Shown one piece after another: positions 43,097-51,225 of a stretch of DNA of 64,000 nt. How positions within the stretch are numbered: position 1 is the first letter of the stretch; each line of letters begins with the position of its first letter. The DNA comes from Bog-756 sp052326605 (GTDB lineage: Bacteria; Actinomycetota; Acidimicrobiia; Acidimicrobiales; RAAP-2), in the NCBI GenBank assembly GCA_052326605.1, contig JBKQMB010000027.1, forward strand, positions 1 to 64,000. Direction: 5' to 3'. The position numbers and the translations under genes are program-made. The notes beneath the pieces are model-generated. The model was not told the origin of the DNA, did not search any database, and worked only from the letters and a program-made list of their open reading frames with translations.

Positions 43097-43474
43097 TCAA
43101 CAGCCCGTGGACGGCCCCAGAGTGCCGGCGGGTGGGCCATTCCTGGTGGGAACCGCGGAAGAACCGTCTTGACCAGGGAGTATCTAGCCACGCGCCCTGG
43201 CGAAGCGCTGGTCCGCAGCGCCGAATATCCCGAGCCACCGCGCCGGCCACCCGCGTGGATGCCCACTCGTGTGACCGGAAGGTTGAGTTAAGCACCGTCC
43301 CGGTGGGACACTTGCAGTAAGAGCGTGGTCGGCAACCCCGGCGCTCCCTCGCATGGCACTTGGGGCAATGATGGAAGGGGCCGGTGCAGTGGCTGTCGCT
43401 GGCGTCGGCCCTCGGCGGGCAGAACAACTCGATTCGGGTTCAATGTCGGCGGCAAGTCTGCCGATGATGACGTC
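43097..43474. other. Divergent intergenic region between pilD and pilB
   Basis: A 378-bp gap that must carry the promoters of pilD and the pilB-pilT-pilC run. The part directly upstream of the pilB ATG is open in the pilB frame (FGFNVGGKSADDDV just before the Met), so the true pilB start may lie further upstream. No palindrome or terminator stands out. Confidence 0.45.
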
Positions 43475-46237
43475 ATGAGCGACGTCGATGCCATCCGGTG
43501 CATGGCGAGCGAGCACGACCTCGAGTTCGTGGACCTCGATACCTACGGGGTCGATCCCGCCGCGGGTGAGATCCTCCCCGCCGAGGTGGCACGGCGGCAC
43601 CATGTGGTGGCCGTCAAGCGCAAGTTCGGCACTCCTGTCATCGCCACCTCCGACCCTGACGACCTGTATGCCCGGGATTCGGTCCGAGCCTCGATCGGGC
43701 GTGACTTCATCTCCGTGGTGGCCGTGCCGGAGCAGATCGGTCACCGCCTGGACCGGCTGTTCGGGGCCGAGACCGAGGATGGGGCGCCCGATGATGGACG
43801 GGATGACTCCCTTCCTGCCCCGACTTGCGAGCAGGCCGATGCGGGAATCGCCGGCACCGTCGTCGAAAGCCTGTGGCCGGAGGTATCCACTGACGACGAG
43901 CCTCTGTTCGGATCCCTTGATGAGTCCGGTGGCAACGAGTACGCAGAAGAGGCGCCGGCGGTCGATCGGTCCGCCAACGGCAGCGGGCACAAAGGAAAGA
44001 AGGCCGACCGCAAAGTACGAGCCGATTCGAGGCCGGATGAGGCCGTTGAGTCGCCCGACGCACGGGACTGGCAGGACTTCGCCGTGATACCGCAGTTTGA
44101 TGATGCGGTCGATGGGCTGGAGGACGGAGACGATGCCGGCCACGCTGAAGAGGCCGGTGTCGCGGACGGTCCGTTCGGGGCTCCCGCCCCACCCACCGAG
44201 CCCACGGATGGCGGGCCGGCCGTCGGGACCTCCGGCGCGCTGGACCAGGTCGCCGCGCTGGAGGTGCTGAGCGCAGCAGTGGCGAGCTTCGAACCGACCA
44301 CGAGCGAACTTTCCGACGTCGAACCGGACGTGACCGGTGACGATGCACATGTAGGCGACGGAAGTGACTTCACGGGCGCTGAGCTGGCCGAACTGGCCGT
44401 GTCGGTGCAGGGAGGTGGCGTGCAGCCGAGTACGGACTCGACGACATTGGCGGCGGATCTGGTGGCCGAAGCCGTGGCGACCTACCAGGAACAGCACGGC
44501 GACGAGCAGAACGACGACGTCGGCGGGGAAGAGGGGACGGCGGCCACGGCACCGTTCCCACCGTTGGCAAAGTACCTGGTGGACGGCTATAGAGTCTCGC
44601 TCGAGGACATGGAGACGGTGCTCGAGGAGCATCGCGAAACGGGCCAGAGCGTTGCGCGTATCCTCACCGCCCGGAAACTGGTCACCGAGGCCGACCTCAT
44701 GTGGGGAATGGCCCAGGAGATGGGGCTCGACTTCGTCGACCTCGACACCGTCGGAATCGATTTTGCCGAGGCAGGAACCATTCCCGAGGCCACCGCCCGC
44801 TATCACAACGTGGTGGTCATCGGCAACGAAAATGGGGCTCCTGTCGTAGCTGCATCGAATCCCACCGACGTCTTCGCCATGGACGATCTCCGCACCATCA
44901 TCGGGCGTCCCTTCATCGTCGTCGTCGCCACCCGTACACAGATCAGCGCCTACATCGGGCGGGTGTTCAACAGCGGCGACGCGGCCGACATGGCCATGGA
45001 GGCGTCGCTCGACTTCGACGGCTCCACCCAGGATTCTAGCGTCGACGATATCCAGGCAGTCACCGAAGAAGCTCCGATCGTCCGGTACGTCAACCTGCTC
45101 ATCGTGCAGGCGCTGAACGAGCGCGCGTCGGACATACACGTCGAGCCGACGGACACCGATCTCCGGATCCGTTATCGGATCGACGGGGTGCTGCATGACG
45201 TCTCGGCCGCGCCGCGGTCGATCTCCGCGGCGGTGACCACCCGGCTGAAGGTGATGGCCGACCTGAACGTGGCCGAACACCGCATACCCCAGGACGGACG
45301 CATCTCGCTCAATGTGGGAAGCAAGGGCATCGACCTTCGTATGGCCACCCTCCCGACCATCCACGGTGAGAAGGTGGTCATGCGAGTGCTCGACAAGTCG
45401 AGCGTAGTGCTCGGCTTTGCCGACCTGGGTTTCGACGAGGATCTCCTGATGACCTACGAGGGCATCTACACCAAGCCGTACGGGACCATTCTGGTCACCG
45501 GGCCCACCGGGTCGGGCAAGTCCACCACCCTGTACACCACATTGACTGCCCTCAACACACCGGAGAAGAACATCATCACCGTCGAGGACCCGGTCGAGCT
45601 GCAGTTGAAGGGTGTCAATCAGGTGCAGCTCAATGTGAAGGCCGGCCTCACCTTTGCGTCGGCTCTGAGGTCGATCCTCCGTTCGGACCCGGACATCGTC
45701 CTGGTGGGGGAGATCCGCGACAAGGAGACCGCGGTCATTGCCATCGAGGCGGCACTGACCGGTCACATGGTGCTGGCCACCCTGCACACCAACAGCGCTG
45801 CGGCCACTCCGATGCGGCTGATCGAGATGGGGCTCGAGCCGTTCCTGGTGACATCGTCGCTTTCCGGGGTGCTGGCCCAGCGACTGGCCCGACGGCTGTG
45901 CCTGCACTGCAAAGAGGCCTACGAGCCAACCGAGGCCGACATCGCTGCAGCAGGTTGGTCACCCGCAGAGGTGGAAGCCGTCGGAGGAATGTCCAAGGTG
46001 TACCGCGCCGTCGGGTGCTCTGCGTGCGCCAACACCGGGTACCGGGGTCGCAAGGCGCTAGCCGAGCTGATGCCGATGACGGAAGAGATCGAGCGCTTGA
46101 TAATCGAAGGAGGATCGGTGGACGATATCCATAGGCTCGCGGTGACCCAGGGGATGATGACCCTCCGCCAGAGCGGGCTCCGCAAGGCAATCGAGGGAGA
46201 AACCACCCTCGAAGAAGTCCTCCGGGTTGTCGCATGA
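43475..46237 (+). CDS. pilB: Type IV pilus assembly ATPase PilB
   Basis: A 920-residue extension ATPase, longer than usual (about 560). It begins in the middle of one MshEN-like unit (HDLEFVDLDTYGVDP), has a 270-residue acidic linker, then a second full MshEN-like unit (VSLEDMETVLEEHRETGQSV, MGLDFVDLDTVGIDFAE). The ATPase core follows: Walker A GPTGSGKSTTLYTT near 678, Asp box TVEDPVELQ, Walker B DIVLVGEIRDKETA, and the zinc tetracysteine CLHCKEAYEP/CSACANTGYRG near 810-850. It powers pilin polymerisation. MshEN domains can bind c-di-GMP, but the usual RLGxxL motif is weak here. Overlaps the next gene (ATGA). Confidence 0.93.
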   Translation: MSDVDAIRCMASEHDLEFVDLDTYGVDPAAGEILPAEVARRHHVVAVKRKFGTPVIATSDPDDLYARDSVRASIGRDFISVVAVPEQIGHRLDRLFGAETEDGAPDDGRDDSLPAPTCEQADAGIAGTVVESLWPEVSTDDEPLFGSLDESGGNEYAEEAPAVDRSANGSGHKGKKADRKVRADSRPDEAVESPDARDWQDFAVIPQFDDAVDGLEDGDDAGHAEEAGVADGPFGAPAPPTEPTDGGPAVGTSGALDQVAALEVLSAAVASFEPTTSELSDVEPDVTGDDAHVGDGSDFTGAELAELAVSVQGGGVQPSTDSTTLAADLVAEAVATYQEQHGDEQNDDVGGEEGTAATAPFPPLAKYLVDGYRVSLEDMETVLEEHRETGQSVARILTARKLVTEADLMWGMAQEMGLDFVDLDTVGIDFAEAGTIPEATARYHNVVVIGNENGAPVVAASNPTDVFAMDDLRTIIGRPFIVVVATRTQISAYIGRVFNSGDAADMAMEASLDFDGSTQDSSVDDIQAVTEEAPIVRYVNLLIVQALNERASDIHVEPTDTDLRIRYRIDGVLHDVSAAPRSISAAVTTRLKVMADLNVAEHRIPQDGRISLNVGSKGIDLRMATLPTIHGEKVVMRVLDKSSVVLGFADLGFDEDLLMTYEGIYTKPYGTILVTGPTGSGKSTTLYTTLTALNTPEKNIITVEDPVELQLKGVNQVQLNVKAGLTFASALRSILRSDPDIVLVGEIRDKETAVIAIEAALTGHMVLATLHTNSAAATPMRLIEMGLEPFLVTSSLSGVLAQRLARRLCLHCKEAYEPTEADIAAAGWSPAEVEAVGGMSKVYRAVGCSACANTGYRGRKALAELMPMTEEIERLIIEGGSVDDIHRLAVTQGMMTLRQSGLRKAIEGETTLEEVLRVVA

Positions 46238-47889
46238 GCCCGGTGACCGCAGAAGAACGCATCGAGTGGTCGACGCGCCTGGCCCAGTCCCTTGTGCAGG
46301 ACGGGTACGACACCGAGGCCAACCTGGCCCCATTGGTGGCCGAAGCGCGTGCCACAGGGCAGAACCTGGCATCGTTGTTGATCCGCAGGAGACTCGCCCT
46401 TCCGGGGGTCGTGGTCGGCGCCCTGGCCCGCATGGCCCAGTTGCCGGCCATCGACCTGGCGGCAATGACGCCGAGCCCGGATGCCACTGCGGCGATGCCC
46501 TTAGCTGTGGCAGGTGAGTACGGGGCCGTCGCGCTCCAGCTCGATGGCGGCGTGCTGGCTGTGGCATTCGGCGAGCCCCCTTCCCAGCAGGATGTGGAGA
46601 CGCTGGCGTCGAGGATCGGTCACCGCGTCAGTCCCGTGCTGGCGGACCCGGTGCTCATTGCGTGGTACCTGGAGGCCGACGAAGGCTCGCCTGGGCCCGC
46701 CCCCGGGCCGATCCCCGCGTCGCCGTTGGTCGGTCCCAACGGCGATTCGCGCAGCGAAAGCAGCTTTCCGACCCGTGAGCAACTGCTCGAGGAGGGCATT
46801 CCGGCCACGGCCACAGGTGGGGACATACCCCTGCACATCGACGACCTGCTGCGCTACGCGGTGTCCGTCGGGGCATCGGATCTCCATCTGACGGCAGCGA
46901 TGCCCGGTTCCATCCGGTTGCATGGCGCCGTGCGCCAGGTCGAAGGCTGCCCCGTGCTCGACAACGAGACCATCCGGAACATGGTCTTCGGAATCCTTCC
47001 GGCCTCTCAGCGTGAGCGCTTCGAGGAAGAGCACGAACTCGACACCTCGCACTCCATCGCCGGCGTGGGCAGATTCCGCGTCAATGTCTCCCTTCAGCGA
47101 GGGACCGTGGCTGCTGCCCTCCGGCCGATTCCCCATGAGATGCCGGAGTTCGACACGCTCGGGCTTCCCGATTCGATCAAGGCGTTCACCGACCTTCGGC
47201 GCGGCCTGGTGCTGGTCACCGGTCCGACCGGCTCGGGAAAGTCGACCACGCTGGCGTCATTGGTCGACATCATCAACCGGACCAAGCCGCTGCACATCGT
47301 CACGGTGGAAGACCCGATCGAGTTCCTGCACGATCACAAGCGCTCGATCATCACCCAACGGGAGGTCGGCGAGGACACCAAGTCGTTTTCCGAGGCACTG
47401 CGGCGGGTGCTCCGCCAGGACCCGGACGTCATCCTGGTGGGCGAGCTGCGTGACCTCGAGACCATATCGATGGCATTGACCGCGGCAGAAACCGGCCACC
47501 TGGTGTTTGCGACCCTGCACACCCAGGATGCGCCACAGACCATCGACCGGGTGATCGACGTCTTCCCCACCACCCAGCAGGAGCAGATCAGGGTGATGCT
47601 GGCCTCCACGCTCGAGGGCGTGGTCACCCAGCAATTGGTGGTCAACAGCGAGGGCACGGGACGGACCCCCTGTGCGGAGGTACTCGTGTGCACGTCCGCC
47701 ATTCGGAACCTGATCCGCCAGTCGAAGACGCATCAGATCTACTCGGTGATGCAGGTCGGCGCGTCCTTCGGCATGCAGACCATGGACCAGGGGTTGGCGA
47801 AGCTGGTGAAGGACGGTCTGATCTCGGAGAGCATCGCCTACGACCGTTCCTCGAACGAGGAAGACCTACGGAACCACCTCAACTCGTGA
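46234..47889 (+). CDS. pilT: PilT retraction ATPase with N-terminal MshEN-like domain
   Basis: A 551-residue protein. Residues 1-155 are an MshEN-like unit (LVAEARATGQNLASLLIRRR, LPAIDLAAMTPSPDATAAMP), normally found on PilB, not on PilT. A linker follows, then a complete PilT core from residue 205: ASDLHLTAAMPGSIRLHGAV, Walker A GPTGSGKSTTLASLV near 330, Asp box TVEDPIEFLHDHK, Walker B VILVGELRDLETI, FATLHTQDAPQT and the retraction motif TSAIRNLIRQSKTHQ. It is thus the canonical retraction motor of this locus. Translationally coupled to pilB, so extension and retraction motors are made together. Confidence 0.92.
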   Translation: MSPVTAEERIEWSTRLAQSLVQDGYDTEANLAPLVAEARATGQNLASLLIRRRLALPGVVVGALARMAQLPAIDLAAMTPSPDATAAMPLAVAGEYGAVALQLDGGVLAVAFGEPPSQQDVETLASRIGHRVSPVLADPVLIAWYLEADEGSPGPAPGPIPASPLVGPNGDSRSESSFPTREQLLEEGIPATATGGDIPLHIDDLLRYAVSVGASDLHLTAAMPGSIRLHGAVRQVEGCPVLDNETIRNMVFGILPASQRERFEEEHELDTSHSIAGVGRFRVNVSLQRGTVAAALRPIPHEMPEFDTLGLPDSIKAFTDLRRGLVLVTGPTGSGKSTTLASLVDIINRTKPLHIVTVEDPIEFLHDHKRSIITQREVGEDTKSFSEALRRVLRQDPDVILVGELRDLETISMALTAAETGHLVFATLHTQDAPQTIDRVIDVFPTTQQEQIRVMLASTLEGVVTQQLVVNSEGTGRTPCAEVLVCTSAIRNLIRQSKTHQIYSVMQVGASFGMQTMDQGLAKLVKDGLISESIAYDRSSNEEDLRNHLNS

Positions 47890-47929
47890 TTGAACCCATC
47901 CATTTCATCGACCAACGAAGCGGGGCACC

Positions 47930-49159
47930 GTGGCACTGACATTCGAATACAAGGTCCGGGACAAGGCCGGCGGTCTCGTCGAGGGGCAGCTCGATGGCGA
48001 CAGCATGGCGCTGGTCGTTCGGCGCCTGCGCGAGATGGGCTACATGCCCATCTCGGTGACGCCCAGGTCGGCCGTCAATCTGAAGACCGAGATCAAGATC
48101 CCCGGGCTGTCCGATCGCATCAAACTACGCGAGATCGCCGTGGTGACCCGCCAGCTCGCCACCATGGTCGACTCCGGTCTCTCGGTGGTCCGGTCGCTGG
48201 GCATCCTCGCCTCCCAGGTGGAGAACCCGGCGCTCGCAGGGATCCTCGGTGAAGTCCGACTCGACCTCGAACACGGGTCCTCATTGTCGGCGGCCTGTGC
48301 CAAGCATCCCAAGGCGTTCTCGGAGCTGTTCTGCACGCTCGTCCAGGCCGGAGAAGTCGGCGGTAACCTCGACGAAGTCCTCGGCAGCCTGGCCGACACC
48401 ATCGAGAAGCAGGCGCAGCTCAATCGCACCATCCGGTCGGCAATGACCTATCCGGCCGTCGTGCTGAGCGTCATGGTGATCATCTTCAGCGCCATGATCA
48501 TCTTCATCGTTCCGGTGTTCCAGAATCTCTTCACCTCACTGGGAGGCAAGCTTCCGCTGCCCACGCGCATCCTGATCAAGTTTTCGCAGATCATGACCAG
48601 CATCTGGATGCTGGTCATCATCGCGGTCATCATCGGCGGCGTCACTGGGCTGAAGAAGTGGATTGCGACCGAGGACGGACGACGGAAGTGGGACCGGTTG
48701 ATGTTGAAGCCGCCCGTCTTCGGACCCTTGTTTCACAAGGTGGCCTTGGCCCGGGTCACCGGCACCCTGGCTTCGCTGATCAGCTCCGGTGTGCCCATCC
48801 TCGAGTCGTTGGACATCTGTGCCGACACCGCCGGCAACGTCACCGTCGGTGACGTGCTCCGCGAGGCGAAGAACGGCGTGCGAGAGGGCAGGCCGCTGGC
48901 CGACCCCCTCCGGGAGCACGAGGATGTCATTCCAACCCTCGTGGTCCAGATGGTCGAAGTCGGTGAGCAGACCGGCGCTCTCGACGGAATGCTCAAGAAG
49001 GTTGGCGAGTTCTACGACCAGGAGGTCGAGGTCACCGTCAACAACCTCACCGCGCTGTTGGAACCGCTCTTGACCGTCGTCATGGGCATCGGTGTCGGCA
49101 TGATGGTGATCTCGCTGTACCTGCCCATGTTCAGCTACATCAAGCTCATCCACAACTGA
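47930..49159 (+). CDS. pilC: Type IV pilus inner-membrane platform protein PilC
   Basis: A 409-residue GspF/PilC protein with GTG start at 47930. An N-terminal extension (LTFEYKVRDKAGGLVEGQLD) precedes two GspF domains: LREIAVVTRQLATMVDSGLS to MTYPAVVLSVMVIIFSAMII, and LARVTGTLASLISSGVPILE to VGEQTGALDGMLKKVGEFYD with the closing helix LLEPLLTVVMGIGVGMMVIS. It couples the PilB and PilT motors to the pilin pool in the membrane. It lies 40 bp after the PilT gene in the same operon. Confidence 0.95.
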   Translation: MALTFEYKVRDKAGGLVEGQLDGDSMALVVRRLREMGYMPISVTPRSAVNLKTEIKIPGLSDRIKLREIAVVTRQLATMVDSGLSVVRSLGILASQVENPALAGILGEVRLDLEHGSSLSAACAKHPKAFSELFCTLVQAGEVGGNLDEVLGSLADTIEKQAQLNRTIRSAMTYPAVVLSVMVIIFSAMIIFIVPVFQNLFTSLGGKLPLPTRILIKFSQIMTSIWMLVIIAVIIGGVTGLKKWIATEDGRRKWDRLMLKPPVFGPLFHKVALARVTGTLASLISSGVPILESLDICADTAGNVTVGDVLREAKNGVREGRPLADPLREHEDVIPTLVVQMVEVGEQTGALDGMLKKVGEFYDQEVEVTVNNLTALLEPLLTVVMGIGVGMMVISLYLPMFSYIKLIHN

Positions 49160-49329
49160 GCGAGATGTATGGGAGCCGAGCCATTCGCTACTTCGCGGTG
49201 TGCCGGTGACCGGCGCCCGAGGTCGGATGCTCCGAACACGTCGCCCGGCTGCTCTGTGTTGATGCAGCGAATACGCGGTTGATGCAATGAGCACCCGGCC
49301 TCCGAGCTCGCACGGCCTATTGCCGGGTG

Positions 49330-50315
49330 CGGCCGGCTCGTCCCTCTCAACTGGACAAGCCCCGGGCCCGGCCCTGGTCCAGGGCAATGGTTCGACCTGA
49401 GAAGGAAACAACTTGCGCAATTCGCAATGTTGCAGATCGCATGGGTCGCCTGGTCGTACTTGAAGTCCATGGCCAGGCGGTCGTGGACGATGGCGCCACT
49501 GAAGACTCCGAGCACGCCTGCTTCGTCGGGAGCGGACTTGCCCCGGGTCGGACTGGCGAACAGGTAGGTGTAGAACTCGTTGGACACGACGTGGAACCAC
49601 CGCTTGTCGCTCCTGACCTGGTGGGTTATCTCATCGACATGCACAAGTGCGGCTTGTCGCAACCGACGGCGTATCTCATCGACGAAGCCGCCCAGGTCCC
49701 CGGCTGCCTCGTTGGCGAGCAGGGCGACGAACCCGGTGGACACCGTGGCTCCGAGCATCGCCGACATGGCTTCGGTGACCGGCTCGACCGAGAGGTGCTG
49801 GCCGTGGAGGAGGTAGAGAGCGGCGCCCCGGACATTCGGCCCATAGCTGGTCGGAGCGGTGGCCTCCCTCGGGAACGTCCCCGACTTCAGCTTGCCGCAC
49901 GAGCACCGCTTGTGGACCGAGAGGTGCTCGGTCGTGATGATGATCGGGTCAGAGGTGTCGAAGACCTGGCGACGCGCGATCCCCTCTGTCGGCACCAACG
50001 AGGTCCTCGCCGCACGACTCACAACATGTCGGCTCGTGATCGACGATCTCGTCGGGACTTGGCCGCATCGAGAGGTTCTGTCCCCGAACACCCGGTTGCC
50101 TGCCCCGGTTGCGCTCCACCTCGTCTCTCCGCGTCGCATTCCCTCCGCCCGACGGTGGGAGCGACGAGCTCTTCGAGCCATAGTCCGGTCGCCGAGTGAG
50201 CTCAGCGACCGTTCACGTCGGGCGATCGATCTCGCCCGCCTGCACTGTGTTCTCAGCCCGTAGTGCTTCGAGCTCAGTCTCGAGATGCTCACGACCCGCT
50301 TCCGCCACGCTTGGA
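49330..50315 (-). pseudogene. IS66-family transposase relic
   Basis: Parts of an IS66 transposase are spread over several minus-strand frames. An N-terminal coiled stretch near 50300-50220 reads AEAGREHLETELEALRAENT. A zinc/C-rich part CSCGKLKSGTFPREATAPTS is followed by YGPNVRGAALYLLHGQHLSV, then VHVDEITHQVRSDKRWFHVV (catalytic Asp/Glu region) and APDEAGVLGVFSGAIVHDRL with HAICNIANCASCFL. Frameshifts break the N-terminal third and the C-terminal third is missing. No terminal repeats were recognised. An old insertion between pilC and pilA, no longer active. Confidence 0.75.
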
Positions 50316-50435
50316 ATTCAAGCAGCGCCAGGGAACTTTCGCGAATCGCGAGGTCTGGGCCGGGTTTCACGCCGCAGGTGACCAGGTAGGTGGATGGTTA
50401 CATGAAATCGTAAAGAAATTCTAAAGTCACAGGTC

Positions 50436-50498
50436 CGTTGGGACGATAGCAACGCCGGAGGCCAATCCTGGTATCCGTACATTGATGCATCAATACCA
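50436..50498 (+). promoter_or_regulatory. Structured pilA leader with 14-bp palindrome
   Basis: The leader just upstream of pilA is less GC-rich than its surroundings. It holds a small hairpin (CGTTG 50436-50440 with CAACG 50450-50454) and a perfect 14-bp palindrome ATTGATGCATCAAT (50481-50494), overlapped by a TGGTAT/ATACCA pair (50469-50474 with 50493-50498). The palindrome ends 8 bp before the GAGGAGG ribosome site. It could be a repressor operator or a leader structure controlling pilin translation. No riboswitch family was matched with confidence. Confidence 0.45.
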
Positions 50499-50513
50499 AC
50501 GAGGAGGCAGTAC

Positions 50514-51107
50514 ATGTTTTCAACCGCGATTCAGCGCCTGCACGACAGGCGTCACGCTGCGGGCGATATCGGTGAAGATTCCGGTTTCACCCTCATCGAG
50601 CTCATGGTGGTCCTGTTGATCCTGGCCATCCTGCTCGCCATCGCCATCCCGACGTTCCTCGGTGTGACGAAGTCGGCGAACGACCGGGCGGCACAGTCCA
50701 ACCTGAACACCGCCTTCGTCAATGCCAAGGCCTCGTTCCAGCAGAACAGCCAGTCGTATGCGACGTCCACGACGTTGACGACCGCTCTGTCGACGGCTGA
50801 GCCGAGCCTTCAATTCACCACCGGCGCCTCGACGTCCCAGAGCCTGATCAGTGTGGATACCTCGGCTGATGGCTTTTCTGTGATTATGGCAGCCCAGGCC
50901 AAGAGTACCCTCAACTGCTGGTACCTCATTGACAATACGCAGTCAGAAGCTGTCGCCGCTCCCTGGACGGGGGCCGTGTGGACCGGGGCTGGTACCTGGT
51001 ACGGCGAGGTGAAGAACGCGGCTACGTGCACAGCGTCGAGTGCACCTGTCGGAACCACCAGTACCACGACGTTGTTCCAGACCTCGGGCGGCTTCCCGGC
51101 CCTGTAG
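50514..51107 (+). CDS. pilA: Type IV major pilin (prepilin) PilA
   Basis: A 197-residue type IV prepilin. A 23-residue leader (MFSTAIQRLHDRRHAAGDIG then EDSG) is followed by the cleavage and polymerisation motif GFTLIELMVVLLILAILLAI with Glu5. The rest is a Ser/Thr-rich globular domain with two cysteines (LNCWYLIDN and AATCTASS) that could form the C-terminal disulphide loop. The ATG at 50514 has a strong AGGAGG. Monocistronic: an upstream structured leader and a downstream 16-bp hairpin delimit it. Processing needs an active prepilin peptidase; the homologue at 42269 lacks both catalytic aspartates. Confidence 0.95.
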   Translation: MFSTAIQRLHDRRHAAGDIGEDSGFTLIELMVVLLILAILLAIAIPTFLGVTKSANDRAAQSNLNTAFVNAKASFQQNSQSYATSTTLTTALSTAEPSLQFTTGASTSQSLISVDTSADGFSVIMAAQAKSTLNCWYLIDNTQSEAVAAPWTGAVWTGAGTWYGEVKNAATCTASSAPVGTTSTTTLFQTSGGFPAL

Positions 51108-51176
51108 GCCCTGGGAGGACGACCGGCTGCAGGTTGGGAGGATCGCATATCCGCTCCACATGCAGTGTGATGGTTG

Positions 51177-51212
51177 CAACAGTGCCCCCTTCTCCGGAAG
51201 GGGGCACTGTTG
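51177..51212 (+). terminator. pilA: Strong hairpin terminator after pilA
   Basis: A perfect 16-bp stem (CAACAGTGCCCCCTTC with its exact complement) closing a TCCG loop, 70 bp after the pilA stop. A short TG-rich tail follows (TGTGCAGG), not a U-tract. The stem is strong enough to end transcription or protect the abundant pilin mRNA 3' end. Confidence 0.8.
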
Positions 51213-51225
51213 TGTGCAGGGGACG

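Noticed and set aside
43184..45907. A 907-codon minus-strand open frame opposite pilB
   Set aside because: It is the reverse-frame shadow of the high-GC pilB gene. Its translation is His/Gly/Arg/Val-rich with no domain, while the plus strand has complete PilB motifs.
50430..50480. c-di-GMP-I (GEMM) riboswitch in the pilA leader
   Set aside because: GGGACG and a GCCGGAGGCC-like stretch recall the motif, but the GCAAAC/GCAAAGC loops and the paired stems do not line up. A covariance search would be needed.
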